From contig NZ_FWZT01000018.1 in assembly GCF_900177345.1 (NCBI RefSeq), positions 62,001 to 126,000 of the forward strand: a stretch of DNA of 64,000 nucleotides, in the 5' to 3' direction. This DNA comes from Pseudobacteriovorax antillogorgiicola. Its GTDB lineage: Bacteria > Bdellovibrionota_B > Oligoflexia > Oligoflexales > Oligoflexaceae. Made by a program: the position numbers and the translations under genes. Of this stretch, positions 49,365 to 59,683 are shown in pieces (within the stretch, counting starts at the first letter, position 1; each line of letters starts with the position of its first letter). Under the pieces are notes generated by a model, which saw only the letters and a program-made list of their open reading frames with translations, was not told the origin of the DNA and made no database searches.

Positions 49365-52190
49365 ATGATTGGTAATTCAGTCTGGGTGACTTGGCCAGTT
49401 ATTGGCAAAATGTTTGGTGGTATAGGCTTGATTGTATCCTTAGGAATGCTTGCTGTTGATCGCGAAGAGCTTATGGAGAATAATCTCTACGATCTTGAGT
49501 CAGAAGAATACTACGCAAACTCAATCTCTTGCTCCGATGATGACCTGAAGGCGCGAACATTAGATGGCACTTGTGTCATTCCAGAGAACCCTAAAGAAGG
49601 TTCGATCTACACAAACTTTGGTCGCAACGTTGATCCAAGGGCCAGTGTCACCGAATTAGAATCTGAGCGTCTTCTTGAGCCGAACCCAAGAGAAATCAGT
49701 AACCTTCTCATGGGTCGGGATTCATTTAAGCCAGCAACAAGCCTTAACTTTATTGCAGCAGCCTGGATTCAGTTTATGACTCATGATTGGTTTTCTCATG
49801 GCGTAAATCTTGAGTCCGACCCTATTGAGGTTCCAGTACCCACAAACGATCCAGAGTTTAGCGCTGGGTCCATGATTGAGATTAAGAGAACTCGTCCTGC
49901 AACACTTGTTCAAGATTTTCAAGTTTTCGATGAAGACACAGGGCAAGTCAAGCGTATTCCCCTAGAGAAAGCTCTTCCAGCCTATGAGAACTTAGTGACT
50001 CATTGGTGGGATGGATCCCAGATCTATGGTACAAACTCTGAAGTGAATCAACTGATCAGAACTTTTCAAGGTGGAAAACTCAAGCTCGACGATCAAGGCT
50101 ACTTGCCAACCGGGTCGAATGGAGTCCCTGTGCAGGGGTTTACAGATAACTGGTGGCTAGGATTAAGTATGCTTCATAACCTTTTCGTCAAGGAACATAA
50201 TGCCATTGCTGAAGCTCTTCAGGAAAAGTATCCGCAGATGACTGATCAGCAACTTTATGACAAGTCTCGCCTGATTAATGCTGCTCTTATGACGAAAATT
50301 CATACGGTCGAGTGGACGCCAGCAATCATTGCCAACCCAACAACAATCACAGCAATGTATGCAAACTGGTGGGGGCTACTGGGGAGTCGCGAAGCTAAGG
50401 AAGCCTATCGTGAATTGATCAAAAAATGGTTGGAAGCAGCATCGAATGCTGATGGATTTTTCCAACGAATCTTAAGAACGAATCCAGAGATGGCCGGTGT
50501 TGCAGATTTATTCAAAAATGCAGCGTCGTTGGACTATGTTATAGGGGGGCTAGCAGGTGCTACGGAAGCAAATAACTACGGTGTTCCCTATACCTTAACG
50601 GAAGAATTCGTTCAGGTTTATCGCATGCACCCCTTGATGCGGGATTCCATAGATGTTTATGACTTTGAATCTGGAAGTCTAAAGGATTCAGTATCACTAG
50701 AAGATACTACCTTTGGTGACGGTGAGGAGATGTTCCGCTCATCAAGACAGGCAGATCTTTGGTTCGGGTTCGGCATAACAAACCCTGGTGCACTAACCTT
50801 AAAAAACTACCCCAACGTCTTAAGAAATATCGAAATTCCATTTCGAGGGCCGTTGGATCTTGCAACCATCGACATTGTTCGAGATCGGGAGCGTGGCATT
50901 CCTCGATACAACGAATTCAGGCGTCAAATTGGTTTAACGCCCATTTCAAACTTCGAACAACTGTTCGAAGGGGCTGATATGAGTTTAGCTGAAAATCAGC
51001 AGCTACTAAAAGATATGAAGCGGGTCTACAAGAATGATGTTGAGCTGATTGATGCTTTTGTTGGAGAAATGGCCGAATCCGTAAGACCAGAAGGATTTGG
51101 CTTCTCTGAAACAGCCTTCCAGATCTTTATTATGAATGCTAGTCGCCGAATCCTTACTGATCGATTCTATACGTCCGACTATAATGCTGACACATACACA
51201 GAGCTTGGTATGGATTGGGTCGAAGGCACGACGATGGTTGATATTCTAAAACGTCACTATCCTGAACTCGCATCGCGAATGAACAGCACGGACAACGCGT
51301 TCAAACCATGGTCGCAACCCAGCCCTGAAACCTGTGATCTTGCTGTTGAAGAAATGGATGGAAAAGCGATTTGGGGTCATGTTGAATCCGATGGCCGTAG
51401 TCGTGAGGTGGTGACCCTATTCAATCGAATTGGCGAAGTTGAAAGTTTCTATGCAATTACTGCAGAGTATCTCGATCCTTTTGAGGAAGATAATTTTGTT
51501 TCCAAGTTCTTGCGACCAGGAAAGAGAAACTTGATCACAGGAGAGATGAATGGTTACTTACAGGAACTGTTTCATTGGATCACCATTCGAAAAATCGAGC
51601 GTGTCCCTGGTAGCAGTGAATTTTCCGTGTATCCTGTAACCGTTCAAAATGGTCGCATTATCAGTGCTAGCAATCCAAGCAAGGAGCGCTTCCAACTTGG
51701 CTGTTCTGAAAATCTTGCGATTGGGACTGAGCAGGTGATAGAGATCAACGGGTCCCAAAAGTTAGTCTCGTATTCAGATCTTGAACGCAATGCACCGTTT
51801 AGCCCCCTAAGTACCACATGGGAATATGACTATGCTCCCGGGCCGTTTAATCCAGGTTACCAGCAAGGAGATAAGATTATTCTAGACATTGAAGATCGTT
51901 TTGGGCCCAATCGAGGTCGTACCACGGCTCGATTTAATGTAGACGAGCTAAAGGGCCAAGATCTCGTTGTTCAAGGAGCTTTCACAATGGATGAAGCTCA
52001 CAGAGGCCTATATACATTCACAAGGAATGAAAGTTCTGCTACGATTGGGGCTGAGAAAGTTGAAGACAAGGTAGGAGTCTTCTTAGATGTCTACAACGCC
52101 CAGCCGATCTTCGGCACAGTCGAACTTATACTCATTGACCCATCGAATCCAATTGGGTCGCAGATGTATTTCGAAGAATACGGTAATTAA
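49365..52190 (+). CDS. Animal-haem-peroxidase/cyclooxygenase-like dioxygenase
   Basis: 941 residues with an N-terminal hydrophobic anchor (about residues 8-30). It belongs to the animal haem peroxidase superfamily: distal His140 in QFMTHDWFSHG; HWWDGSQIYG near 212; FVKEHNAIAEAL near 275; HTVEWTPA near 308; and VYRMHPLMRD with Tyr419 and His422. That last motif matches the Y-x-x-H of cyclooxygenase (Tyr385/His388), fungal linoleate diol synthase and plant alpha-dioxygenase, where the Tyr makes the radical that attacks the fatty acid. Peroxidases without dioxygenase activity lack the Tyr. So a fatty-acid dioxygenase is likely. The C-terminal 250 residues are unrecognised beta-rich sequence. A metallo-beta-lactamase-fold gene overlaps the 3' end. 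Confidence 0.88.
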   Translation: MIGNSVWVTWPVIGKMFGGIGLIVSLGMLAVDREELMENNLYDLESEEYYANSISCSDDDLKARTLDGTCVIPENPKEGSIYTNFGRNVDPRASVTELESERLLEPNPREISNLLMGRDSFKPATSLNFIAAAWIQFMTHDWFSHGVNLESDPIEVPVPTNDPEFSAGSMIEIKRTRPATLVQDFQVFDEDTGQVKRIPLEKALPAYENLVTHWWDGSQIYGTNSEVNQLIRTFQGGKLKLDDQGYLPTGSNGVPVQGFTDNWWLGLSMLHNLFVKEHNAIAEALQEKYPQMTDQQLYDKSRLINAALMTKIHTVEWTPAIIANPTTITAMYANWWGLLGSREAKEAYRELIKKWLEAASNADGFFQRILRTNPEMAGVADLFKNAASLDYVIGGLAGATEANNYGVPYTLTEEFVQVYRMHPLMRDSIDVYDFESGSLKDSVSLEDTTFGDGEEMFRSSRQADLWFGFGITNPGALTLKNYPNVLRNIEIPFRGPLDLATIDIVRDRERGIPRYNEFRRQIGLTPISNFEQLFEGADMSLAENQQLLKDMKRVYKNDVELIDAFVGEMAESVRPEGFGFSETAFQIFIMNASRRILTDRFYTSDYNADTYTELGMDWVEGTTMVDILKRHYPELASRMNSTDNAFKPWSQPSPETCDLAVEEMDGKAIWGHVESDGRSREVVTLFNRIGEVESFYAITAEYLDPFEEDNFVSKFLRPGKRNLITGEMNGYLQELFHWITIRKIERVPGSSEFSVYPVTVQNGRIISASNPSKERFQLGCSENLAIGTEQVIEINGSQKLVSYSDLERNAPFSPLSTTWEYDYAPGPFNPGYQQGDKIILDIEDRFGPNRGRTTARFNVDELKGQDLVVQGAFTMDEAHRGLYTFTRNESSATIGAEKVEDKVGVFLDVYNAQPIFGTVELILIDPSNPIGSQMYFEEYGN

Positions 52191-53100
52191 GCTAGTCAAG
52201 ACCATAAGTGTAGCTGCGGTGGCAGCTACACTTCTTACAACTGTTTCTAATGCCTCACAAGCAATGAAGATCCATTGGTTTGGAACCAGCAATATCGTCA
52301 TCGATGATGGTGAGAATGCCATTGCGTTTGATCCATTTTTTTCCCGCCCAGGCCTGTGGGACTTATTCTCTCTGTCAACATTAAAGCCAGATCCTGAGGT
52401 TATTGAACATTGGTTGAGTAAAAGCCCGATATCGAAAATCAAAGGAGTCTTCGTGAGCCATAGTCACTACGATCATATTCTAGATCTGGTGCCGTTAGCA
52501 AAGAAGTTCAGCAGCCAGGTATTTGTCGATGACAATGGTCGAACGATTGCAATGTTTCAGGGCTATCAAGAGAATCTAATCAAGATTCAGAAAGTCAACG
52601 AGATCTATTCAGTTGGAAAATTTTCGGTCGAAGTTCTTAGGTCTGGCCATGCACCCCACCTTTGGGGCAAGGTTTTCATGTCAGGGAAGATCAAGAGTCC
52701 GTTTCCCCGCGAGGCTAGCTTCTTAGACTATAAGAACCAAGACTGCTTCTCGTACCTCATTCGCCATCCTCAACTGACAATTTTGTTTGCACCTTCTAGC
52801 TTCGAGGATGTTGAGCGCAAAAACGTAACAGTTGATCTGATCATTCAAGGTATAGCGGCCCGAAAAAGCTCTGAGTCTTTACTGAAGAACTTAGTTATTC
52901 CCTACCGACCCAAAGCTGTGATGCCAGTGCATCACGACAATTTTTTTAGGAGGCTTGACGCTGGGCAAGAGGTACCTTCGGGAGTCGCTCTGGATGAATT
53001 TATTCAAACAACGAAGCAGCTTGCCCCTGAAGTCGTAGTCATACAACCACAGTATGGCAAACCAATTGAGATCGGAGCCCTGAATAAGCTTCGCCACTAA
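52087..53100 (+). CDS. Exported metallo-beta-lactamase-fold hydrolase
   Basis: Up to 337 residues. The start is uncertain: ATG 52087 has AGGAG nine bases upstream but overlaps the previous gene by 104 bases; a TTG at 52153 gives a shorter protein with a better signal peptide (IKLVKTISVAAVAATLLTTVSNA). The core begins MKIHWFGTSNIVIDD; the metal motif is HSHYDH with a downstream LRSGHAPH and PVHHDNFF supplying further ligands. This is the UlaG/NAPE-PLD-like branch, which hydrolyses phosphoesters, lactones or lipids rather than beta-lactams. Translational coupling to the dioxygenase suggests that it acts on the same substrate or product. It is convergent with the next gene, 25 bases away. Confidence 0.82.
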   Translation: MSTTPSRSSAQSNLYSLTHRIQLGRRCISKNTVIKLVKTISVAAVAATLLTTVSNASQAMKIHWFGTSNIVIDDGENAIAFDPFFSRPGLWDLFSLSTLKPDPEVIEHWLSKSPISKIKGVFVSHSHYDHILDLVPLAKKFSSQVFVDDNGRTIAMFQGYQENLIKIQKVNEIYSVGKFSVEVLRSGHAPHLWGKVFMSGKIKSPFPREASFLDYKNQDCFSYLIRHPQLTILFAPSSFEDVERKNVTVDLIIQGIAARKSSESLLKNLVIPYRPKAVMPVHHDNFFRRLDAGQEVPSGVALDEFIQTTKQLAPEVVVIQPQYGKPIEIGALNKLRH

Positions 53101-53124
53101 GGCCATTTTCGAACCTGGCTAAAG

Positions 53125-53937
53125 TTAAAGCTGAGAGCGATTCCTGCCAAAGGCTTTCATAGCGAGAAAACTAAGGGTTGCAAAGACCCCAGCTAACATG
53201 ACGAATAGTTCTATGCCAATACTTCTTTCCTGAGACTTTGCAGCCACAAGGCCAACGATTGTTGGAGCAATGTATTGATTGACAAATAGAATCGCAAAGA
53301 TCACTCGATTAGCACTACCATCCCGGAGAAATCGCCAAAGAAATAGATTTTTATTTGATAGGGCTGCAACTACAGCATAAGATGCCATGAAGGCCATTTC
53401 AAGGATGGAAATTCCGCTCCTAGGATCAATCTTTGAGCTTATATAAACGGGGTTGTCTAGAACATGACCTAGCAAACTAATACCCCCAGGGAGCAAGGCT
53501 AGGTGAAGGAGAATATCATCTATTATAAAACCCTGCCGGGGAGTATCACGTAAGATAACGAGAAGCTCGTAGCAGCAAAAGAGAATCAATCCAACCGACG
53601 TCATGATGGATGTGGGAACCAAGCTTGGAAATGAATCGAGAAGAAGGCTTGGTACTATTAGTTGCGCCATGATCGAAGAAAGGTTGCCACCAAGAGTCAG
53701 GCCAAGAGCAGCCATTGCTAGAGGTGTGGGAAATGCTTGAAGGTGTTTGAGAGCCAGGCGACTGCCAGACATCAAAGCCAGAGATAGAGATGTGAAAGGT
53801 GATAGGACTGGCGACGTTTCTGAATATAACAAGCCTTGTCCCAAAAAAATCCAAGCAGCAAGTGTTGCGATCGATCCTATTAGGATGATTCCATCGAGAA
53901 AGTTGATAATACCTTTCAGGTAGGTTCGGTAATTCAA
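53125..53937 (-). CDS. Multi-pass membrane protein of unknown function
   Basis: 270 residues from a TTG start with GGAG six bases upstream. Seven or eight hydrophobic helices of 18-22 residues with short polar loops span the whole length. No signature was recognised (not an ABC permease, no motifs of 7TM-DISM). It is convergent with the metallo-hydrolase gene and just downstream of the YkgJ-type gene on the same strand with about 80 bases between. Confidence 0.65.
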   Translation of the reverse strand: MNYRTYLKGIINFLDGIILIGSIATLAAWIFLGQGLLYSETSPVLSPFTSLSLALMSGSRLALKHLQAFPTPLAMAALGLTLGGNLSSIMAQLIVPSLLLDSFPSLVPTSIMTSVGLILFCCYELLVILRDTPRQGFIIDDILLHLALLPGGISLLGHVLDNPVYISSKIDPRSGISILEMAFMASYAVVAALSNKNLFLWRFLRDGSANRVIFAILFVNQYIAPTIVGLVAAKSQERSIGIELFVMLAGVFATLSFLAMKAFGRNRSQL

Positions 53938-54020
53938 AGCAGGCTCCCATACCAGTTCGTATGCTCTATGCTGCCAAGAATAGTTGCACTTTTGACAAAA
54001 GTCCCGCGGAAATGTTGTTT

Positions 54021-54686
54021 CTAGGACTTAAGCTTCTTTTGAACGAATGATGTGATAGATTGGCTTGGGTATTTATTCATCAAGGCGCTGAGAAAGGTGT
54101 CGCAGGGAAAGTTGCTAGAATAATCAATGAGCCCTCGATCACCTGTCTTACAGAATTTGGGCTCTGATAAAACATAATAGCGACGACATACCAAAGGCCT
54201 CTGATCATAAATCTGACAGTTATGAGCCTCATCGAGAAAAACACAGGCACGATCGGTATATTCAAGCTGCGACCAATCCCCTTTGCTGGCTGTTTGTCGA
54301 TCCAAACGGCTCTGATTGATGACGAGTTGACGATCCTCCACAGCCTGCCATATACGCTCTTCTTCCATGCTAAGGATGTCGACTCTTTGATGACAGCACG
54401 CAGAACATTGAGGGCCACAGCTAATTTTTTTAGGTTCCATCGTGAAAGCTTGTTCAATCAGTGAGATGGCCTCCTTATAGTCCTCATCTGGGTCGCTACT
54501 CTTTAGGCGCACACTGGTTTGATTGAGAAGAGTACGAAAGGCTTTCTTGTGCTCTGTGGCAACATCATCTCGGGTGAGAACTTCATAAGCAAAGCCATTC
54601 AGGCTCGCGGTCTTACTATGTTCGAGGCGTTTTTTGCGTCGCTTGATTTGGCGCAAGGCTGACTTCTTGGCTTTGGCCTTTGACAT
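54021..54686 (-). CDS. YkgJ-family cysteine-cluster protein
   Basis: About 221 residues from ATG 54686; an ATG 14 codons further upstream is possible. The N-terminus is very basic (KAKAKKSALRQIKRRKKRLEHSKTA). The C-terminal half has the zinc/iron-chelating signature of YkgJ/UPF0153 proteins: CGPQCSACCHQRVDI, DRACVFLDEAHNCQIYDQRPLVCRRYYV, SEPKFCKTG and PCDTFLSA, giving eight to nine cysteines. Members may protect or modify metal sites; exact role unknown. No signal peptide. It lies on the minus strand, divergent from the decayed katG. Confidence 0.85.
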   Translation of the reverse strand: MSKAKAKKSALRQIKRRKKRLEHSKTASLNGFAYEVLTRDDVATEHKKAFRTLLNQTSVRLKSSDPDEDYKEAISLIEQAFTMEPKKISCGPQCSACCHQRVDILSMEEERIWQAVEDRQLVINQSRLDRQTASKGDWSQLEYTDRACVFLDEAHNCQIYDQRPLVCRRYYVLSEPKFCKTGDRGLIDYSSNFPCDTFLSALMNKYPSQSITSFVQKKLKS

Positions 54687-54826
54687 GGGGACTCTTTGAC
54701 TAAAAAATGTATAGTTCAAGTTTATCATTGGTCACTTGAAAGATCTTGCCTAGTGTTATTCCCACCTCGTCCAAGCACAGTATGCAGCAGGAAAAATTGT
54801 TTTTTTTCATTATAATGCATTCATGA

Positions 54827-56246
<1,420 letters not shown>

Positions 56247-56252
56247 TGGATG

Positions 56253-56283
56253 ATTGAAAGGGAGACTTGATCTCCCTTTCAAT
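56253..56283. terminator. Perfect hairpin between convergent genes
   Basis: Thirteen-base perfect arms (56253-56265 with 56271-56283) and a five-base loop lie in the gap between the decayed katG and the nuclease gene. Neither side has a clear T tract, but its position suggests a shared terminator. Confidence 0.65.
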
Positions 56284-56295
56284 CTCTAAAATACG

Positions 56296-57429
56296 CTATT
56301 TAACTGTTATTTCAAGCCAGACAAGACCATGATCGGAAACACTGGCATCCCACTCCACAGCGCCCTGATTCACTAGGAAGTTGTCAGAAGGAAGCACATA
56401 GTCAACTCGTAAGGCCCATGAAGCCGTATCATCGTCGTCATCAGCATATCCGAAACGAGTACGATCATGATACCTGGCTAGCTTTGGCTTATAGTCTAAA
56501 ATACGAGGGTGGCTTAGCAACCAACGTTTCATCGGGTTGCCGATGCTATCTCCATCGTTTGGGTCAGCATTTAAGTCGCCTAGAATAACAAAGGCAGCAT
56601 TCTCAGGTAAACCGCCTCGACGTCCAGCATCGTCTGTGATAAATCTCTGTCCATTAATATATTCAGCCCAAAATCTAATCTCATCGTGATTGCGAGCTCC
56701 GTTTCGATCTTCTTCACCATCAAAGACAGGTGGTGTGGGGTGACTTGCTAGGACATGTAGGATAGTGTCGTCTCCTAATTGAACGGGTACATCTAAATGA
56801 GTCTTAGAACTCAATCGGAATTGAAGCCACTCCTCAGCGTTATACCAAGACTTACCTGTTTTGGGATCAACTGGCTTCATCGCTCCTGGCAGATCTTTCC
56901 AAAGAAATTTTTGAAAGCTTCTAACCTGAGACTCCAAGATCTTAAGGTCTTTCCGAACTAACACCGCAAGGGCATAATGCCCCGGAAATTCGCCAAATCC
57001 CCAGGCGTCGTTACCATACTCCCTGGGATTGATGTAAGGGTCGCTGACGATCTTACCGTTGTTGTCGAAATCAAAGCCTGAATGAACTCCGGTGTTGCTT
57101 GGAGTAGCAAGAGATCGGTAGCTGATGGGCTTAAGATTAATCCCTTGAGACTTGGCAAGGAAGCCATCAGCGAATCGCTGGCCATTATTATTCTGATCGT
57201 ATGCGATTTCATTCAAAAGAATGATATCTGGCTGCACAGATTGAATCATGGCAGCCGCTTTCTTGAGGCGAGGATCTGATCCTGACTGAAGATCTTTAGC
57301 CTGGACATCCCAAAGGTTAAACGTAGCAATACGAATTGTATTATCATTGGCAAGTGATCTTGTAGGCCACAATAGGCTTGTTGACAAGGAAAACGATATT
57401 AAATAGTAGATTGTTCTGGCGATCAGCAT
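56296..57429 (-). CDS. Secreted endonuclease/exonuclease/phosphatase-family protein
   Basis: 377 residues. Signal peptide (LISFSLSTSLLWPTRSLA); GGAG precedes the ATG. The EEP catalytic set is visible: Asn in IATFNLWDV, Glu in IILLNEIAYD, His in LASHPTPP, Asp and Asn in ILGDLNADPND, Asp in RVDYVLPSDN, and the C-terminal SDH in VSDHGLV. Such enzymes cleave phosphodiesters of DNA, RNA, or lipid phosphates; the signal peptide points to an extracellular target. The region with the calcium/loop-like DNNGKIVSDPYINP is typical of a bacterial subfamily of about 380 residues. Substrate unknown. Confidence 0.9.
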   Translation of the reverse strand: MLIARTIYYLISFSLSTSLLWPTRSLANDNTIRIATFNLWDVQAKDLQSGSDPRLKKAAAMIQSVQPDIILLNEIAYDQNNNGQRFADGFLAKSQGINLKPISYRSLATPSNTGVHSGFDFDNNGKIVSDPYINPREYGNDAWGFGEFPGHYALAVLVRKDLKILESQVRSFQKFLWKDLPGAMKPVDPKTGKSWYNAEEWLQFRLSSKTHLDVPVQLGDDTILHVLASHPTPPVFDGEEDRNGARNHDEIRFWAEYINGQRFITDDAGRRGGLPENAAFVILGDLNADPNDGDSIGNPMKRWLLSHPRILDYKPKLARYHDRTRFGYADDDDDTASWALRVDYVLPSDNFLVNQGAVEWDASVSDHGLVWLEITVK

Positions 57430-57593
57430 AGATAGTCTCCGAAAATTTTTGCTTTGTATGGGAGTACATCTTTCTTGTAAAGGGCCAGTATAGAGAGGAT
57501 GAAATGAAGACGTCAGAGTACTATGAAAACTTGAAAATAATAGAAACGTTTAGATGCATGCTAAGCTGTTCATGAAATGAAGAGCCTATCTCC

Positions 57594-57950
57594 CTAACAG
57601 GTATTCATCTGAGCCTCATCGCTCTCGCATTGATCTGCATCACATGAAGCGTTGAAGTCACGGCGATCGGAGCAGGTGCGATGAATGTGAAAGCACTGAT
57701 TGTCCCCGATTCTTATTGTGAGCCAGAAGGAATCCTGTCCTCCATTAAGACGGCATTGCCAAGCATGAGCAATGCGTACAGACGAGCTAGAGTCAACGTA
57801 ATAAGATACCTCGCGATATGCCGGTGTCACAGATATTGCCTTTCCTTCAGAATCGTCGTTACTGATAGCTAAGTAGATGACCGCTCCTTCTTTGCAATCA
57901 CGACATCCTGATATTGACACTAGAATCAGTAGAAACAGGGTGAATCTCAA
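57594..57950 (-). CDS. Cysteine-rich lipoprotein
   Basis: 118 residues from a TTG start (TTGA) that overlaps the TGA stop of the previous gene. Lipobox SISGC. The mature part has nine cysteines in 97 residues, including CDADQCESDEAQMNTC at the very C-terminus, so several disulfides are likely. Third gene of a three-gene lipoprotein operon. No family recognised. Confidence 0.75.
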   Translation of the reverse strand: MRFTLFLLILVSISGCRDCKEGAVIYLAISNDDSEGKAISVTPAYREVSYYVDSSSSVRIAHAWQCRLNGGQDSFWLTIRIGDNQCFHIHRTCSDRRDFNASCDADQCESDEAQMNTC

Positions 57951-58993
57951 AGTAAGACCCCCATCTGAAAGTAAGCGCCAACGTCTCCATAGCCGGCGTT
58001 GGAATTGAAGCCGAAGGTATCAGAGTCTTCAATTCTGATTCCTTGACCGTCATCGAGATTGGATTGAACTCCAGAGTGATTCGGGACTATGCGCGCATGA
58101 GCGACAGTAGAAATACCACCTTCATAGTACACTTGGAAGTAGGAATAGCGGTTCAAGACACCTACTCCTAGTCGGGTATAAATGAAGCTCCACTTGGCAT
58201 CCAATTCGATGGGTAGATTATCGCCAAAGATCACGTGACGCTTACCCTGACCACCATAGTAGGTCGCCCCAAGTTTGAAGTAGCTGTTAGCGTCTTGGTG
58301 ATGGATTGCTGGAAATATGAGCGCACTAAGTGAAATAGGATTGCCAATGAGGTTGCGTTTAGACTGGAAGCCATAGCCGATCTGTAGGGCATAGTTGTGC
58401 CAGCCGTAGCCGCCGCTAACACCTATTCCATGGCTAGAATGTGAGGTCCCACCGTCGACTCCAATGAACATCCCATTGAGCTTGGCAGCGACAACAGCCT
58501 TGTCTGTAATATGGGGTTCAATTTCCAGCTCAGTAGGTGGCTGAGTTGCACTCTTAGGAAAGGCAAAAGGCTCCCCTTGTTCTAAATGATCACCCCAACT
58601 CGAAATTTGATAGGTTTCTATAGCTCGTTTCAAGTGAGTATCGAGCAAGCGAGTTGAATTGATGGAATACGTGTTTGCTGAAGGATTACCTAATTTTTTC
58701 TTGAGCCTTCGATCCGATTCCTCAATGGCATAATCAGAATAGACTGATTTCAGAAACAGATAGCTCCAGCACCAGCCACCATAGGCAAAGGCAGTTATAA
58801 AACACGCTGTAGGATGAAAAATAGAGAGTTCATAATTTATCGTTTGTTCCACAGTGACATGCTTGCTTGTTACTCTAGGATCATTGATACGAAAGCTATC
58901 TGCGAAAGTCACTTCCGTTTCGATATCATAGGCTATGGTTGTACAAGCCAGGTTTAATGTCATCAAGATTGATAGGGGCAATGGGGATTTCAT
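57947..58993 (-). CDS. Lipoprotein with a beta-barrel-like C-terminal half
   Basis: 348 residues; lipobox LNLAC, ATG overlapping the previous stop by four bases. Residues about 20-125 contain a membrane-associated module FITAFAYGGWCWSYLF with a KKKLG helix, closely similar to the protein encoded just upstream. Residues about 165-348 are repeated amphipathic strands (HNYALQIGYGFQSK, SYFKLGATYYGG, ending YGDVGAYFQMGVLL), which resemble a small outer-membrane barrel or barrel-like fold. The combination of lipid anchor, hydrophobic module and strand-rich domain is unusual. Middle gene of a coupled three-gene operon. Confidence 0.7.
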   Translation of the reverse strand: MKSPLPLSILMTLNLACTTIAYDIETEVTFADSFRINDPRVTSKHVTVEQTINYELSIFHPTACFITAFAYGGWCWSYLFLKSVYSDYAIEESDRRLKKKLGNPSANTYSINSTRLLDTHLKRAIETYQISSWGDHLEQGEPFAFPKSATQPPTELEIEPHITDKAVVAAKLNGMFIGVDGGTSHSSHGIGVSGGYGWHNYALQIGYGFQSKRNLIGNPISLSALIFPAIHHQDANSYFKLGATYYGGQGKRHVIFGDNLPIELDAKWSFIYTRLGVGVLNRYSYFQVYYEGGISTVAHARIVPNHSGVQSNLDDGQGIRIEDSDTFGFNSNAGYGDVGAYFQMGVLL

Positions 58994-59358
58994 AGCTGGA
59001 TCCCTGGTTCAATAAATCGAATATCAGCGTGCTCTATATCAAAACCATCACCACCGTAGATCTGGCTCAATTTTTTCCTGATTTCGAATTCTGCATCTTC
59101 AATATCGAAATCGAAAGGAACAGCTTGATAGAGCCAGCAGGCTCCCCCGTAAGCAACAAACGTCAGACCGCAGGCCCATGCGATCCATGCTGTTGAAGTT
59201 CTGTGGGTGTAGGAAAAGATGATCTTCTTATCTCGAACTTTCTGGCTATTAGGCTTGGATACCCAAGCTTCCACGTGGTAGTGAATGCGATAGGAGATAC
59301 AGCTAGTTTGCGTACTGGCTAGGATCAGGCAGAGTATCAGACGCAGCTGGAGGTACAT
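58990..59358 (-). CDS. Small lipoprotein sharing a module with its operon neighbour
   Basis: 122 residues. GAGGA precedes the ATG; lipobox TQTSC. After a beta-rich N-terminal part comes a hydrophobic segment WIAWACGLTFVAYGGACWLYQ and a C-terminal FDIEDAEFEIRKKLSQIYGGDGFDIEH. Both segments have close counterparts in the next gene (AFAYGGWCWSY and YAIEESDRRLKKKLG). It is the first gene of a translationally coupled three-gene operon, probably encoding interacting envelope lipoproteins. Function unknown. Confidence 0.75.
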   Translation of the reverse strand: MYLQLRLILCLILASTQTSCISYRIHYHVEAWVSKPNSQKVRDKKIIFSYTHRTSTAWIAWACGLTFVAYGGACWLYQAVPFDFDIEDAEFEIRKKLSQIYGGDGFDIEHADIRFIEPGIQL

Positions 59359-59683
59359 AAGAGTTCCTCAGAGGGTTTGATGTTCGATTAGCATGGCCAA
59401 GGATACCATAAAACTGCGGGTATGTGGGGAAGTTATCTGGCTGAATTGACGTCTTTAGGACCTTAAAATTCTTTTTTAACAGTAGGTTAGGGGACTGCTT
59501 TTCCTTCAAAGTGGACCGTTGGTGGGTATGTCAAAATAATGATAGAGTAATGCAATAAACGGCGGGGGTGACTGTCCTAAAGACCTAGGCCATACCTGTG
59601 CAATAACATCAATCAGTTGTCATGGAAACTGGCTCGATAAGAAGTCAACAAATTTGTCAAATCCATCATATGGAGCCATCCCA
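59359..59683. other. Divergent intergenic region, nothing recognised
   Basis: About 325 bases between two divergent lipoprotein units. It should hold both promoters. No hairpin, repeat or convincing small gene was found. Confidence 0.45.
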
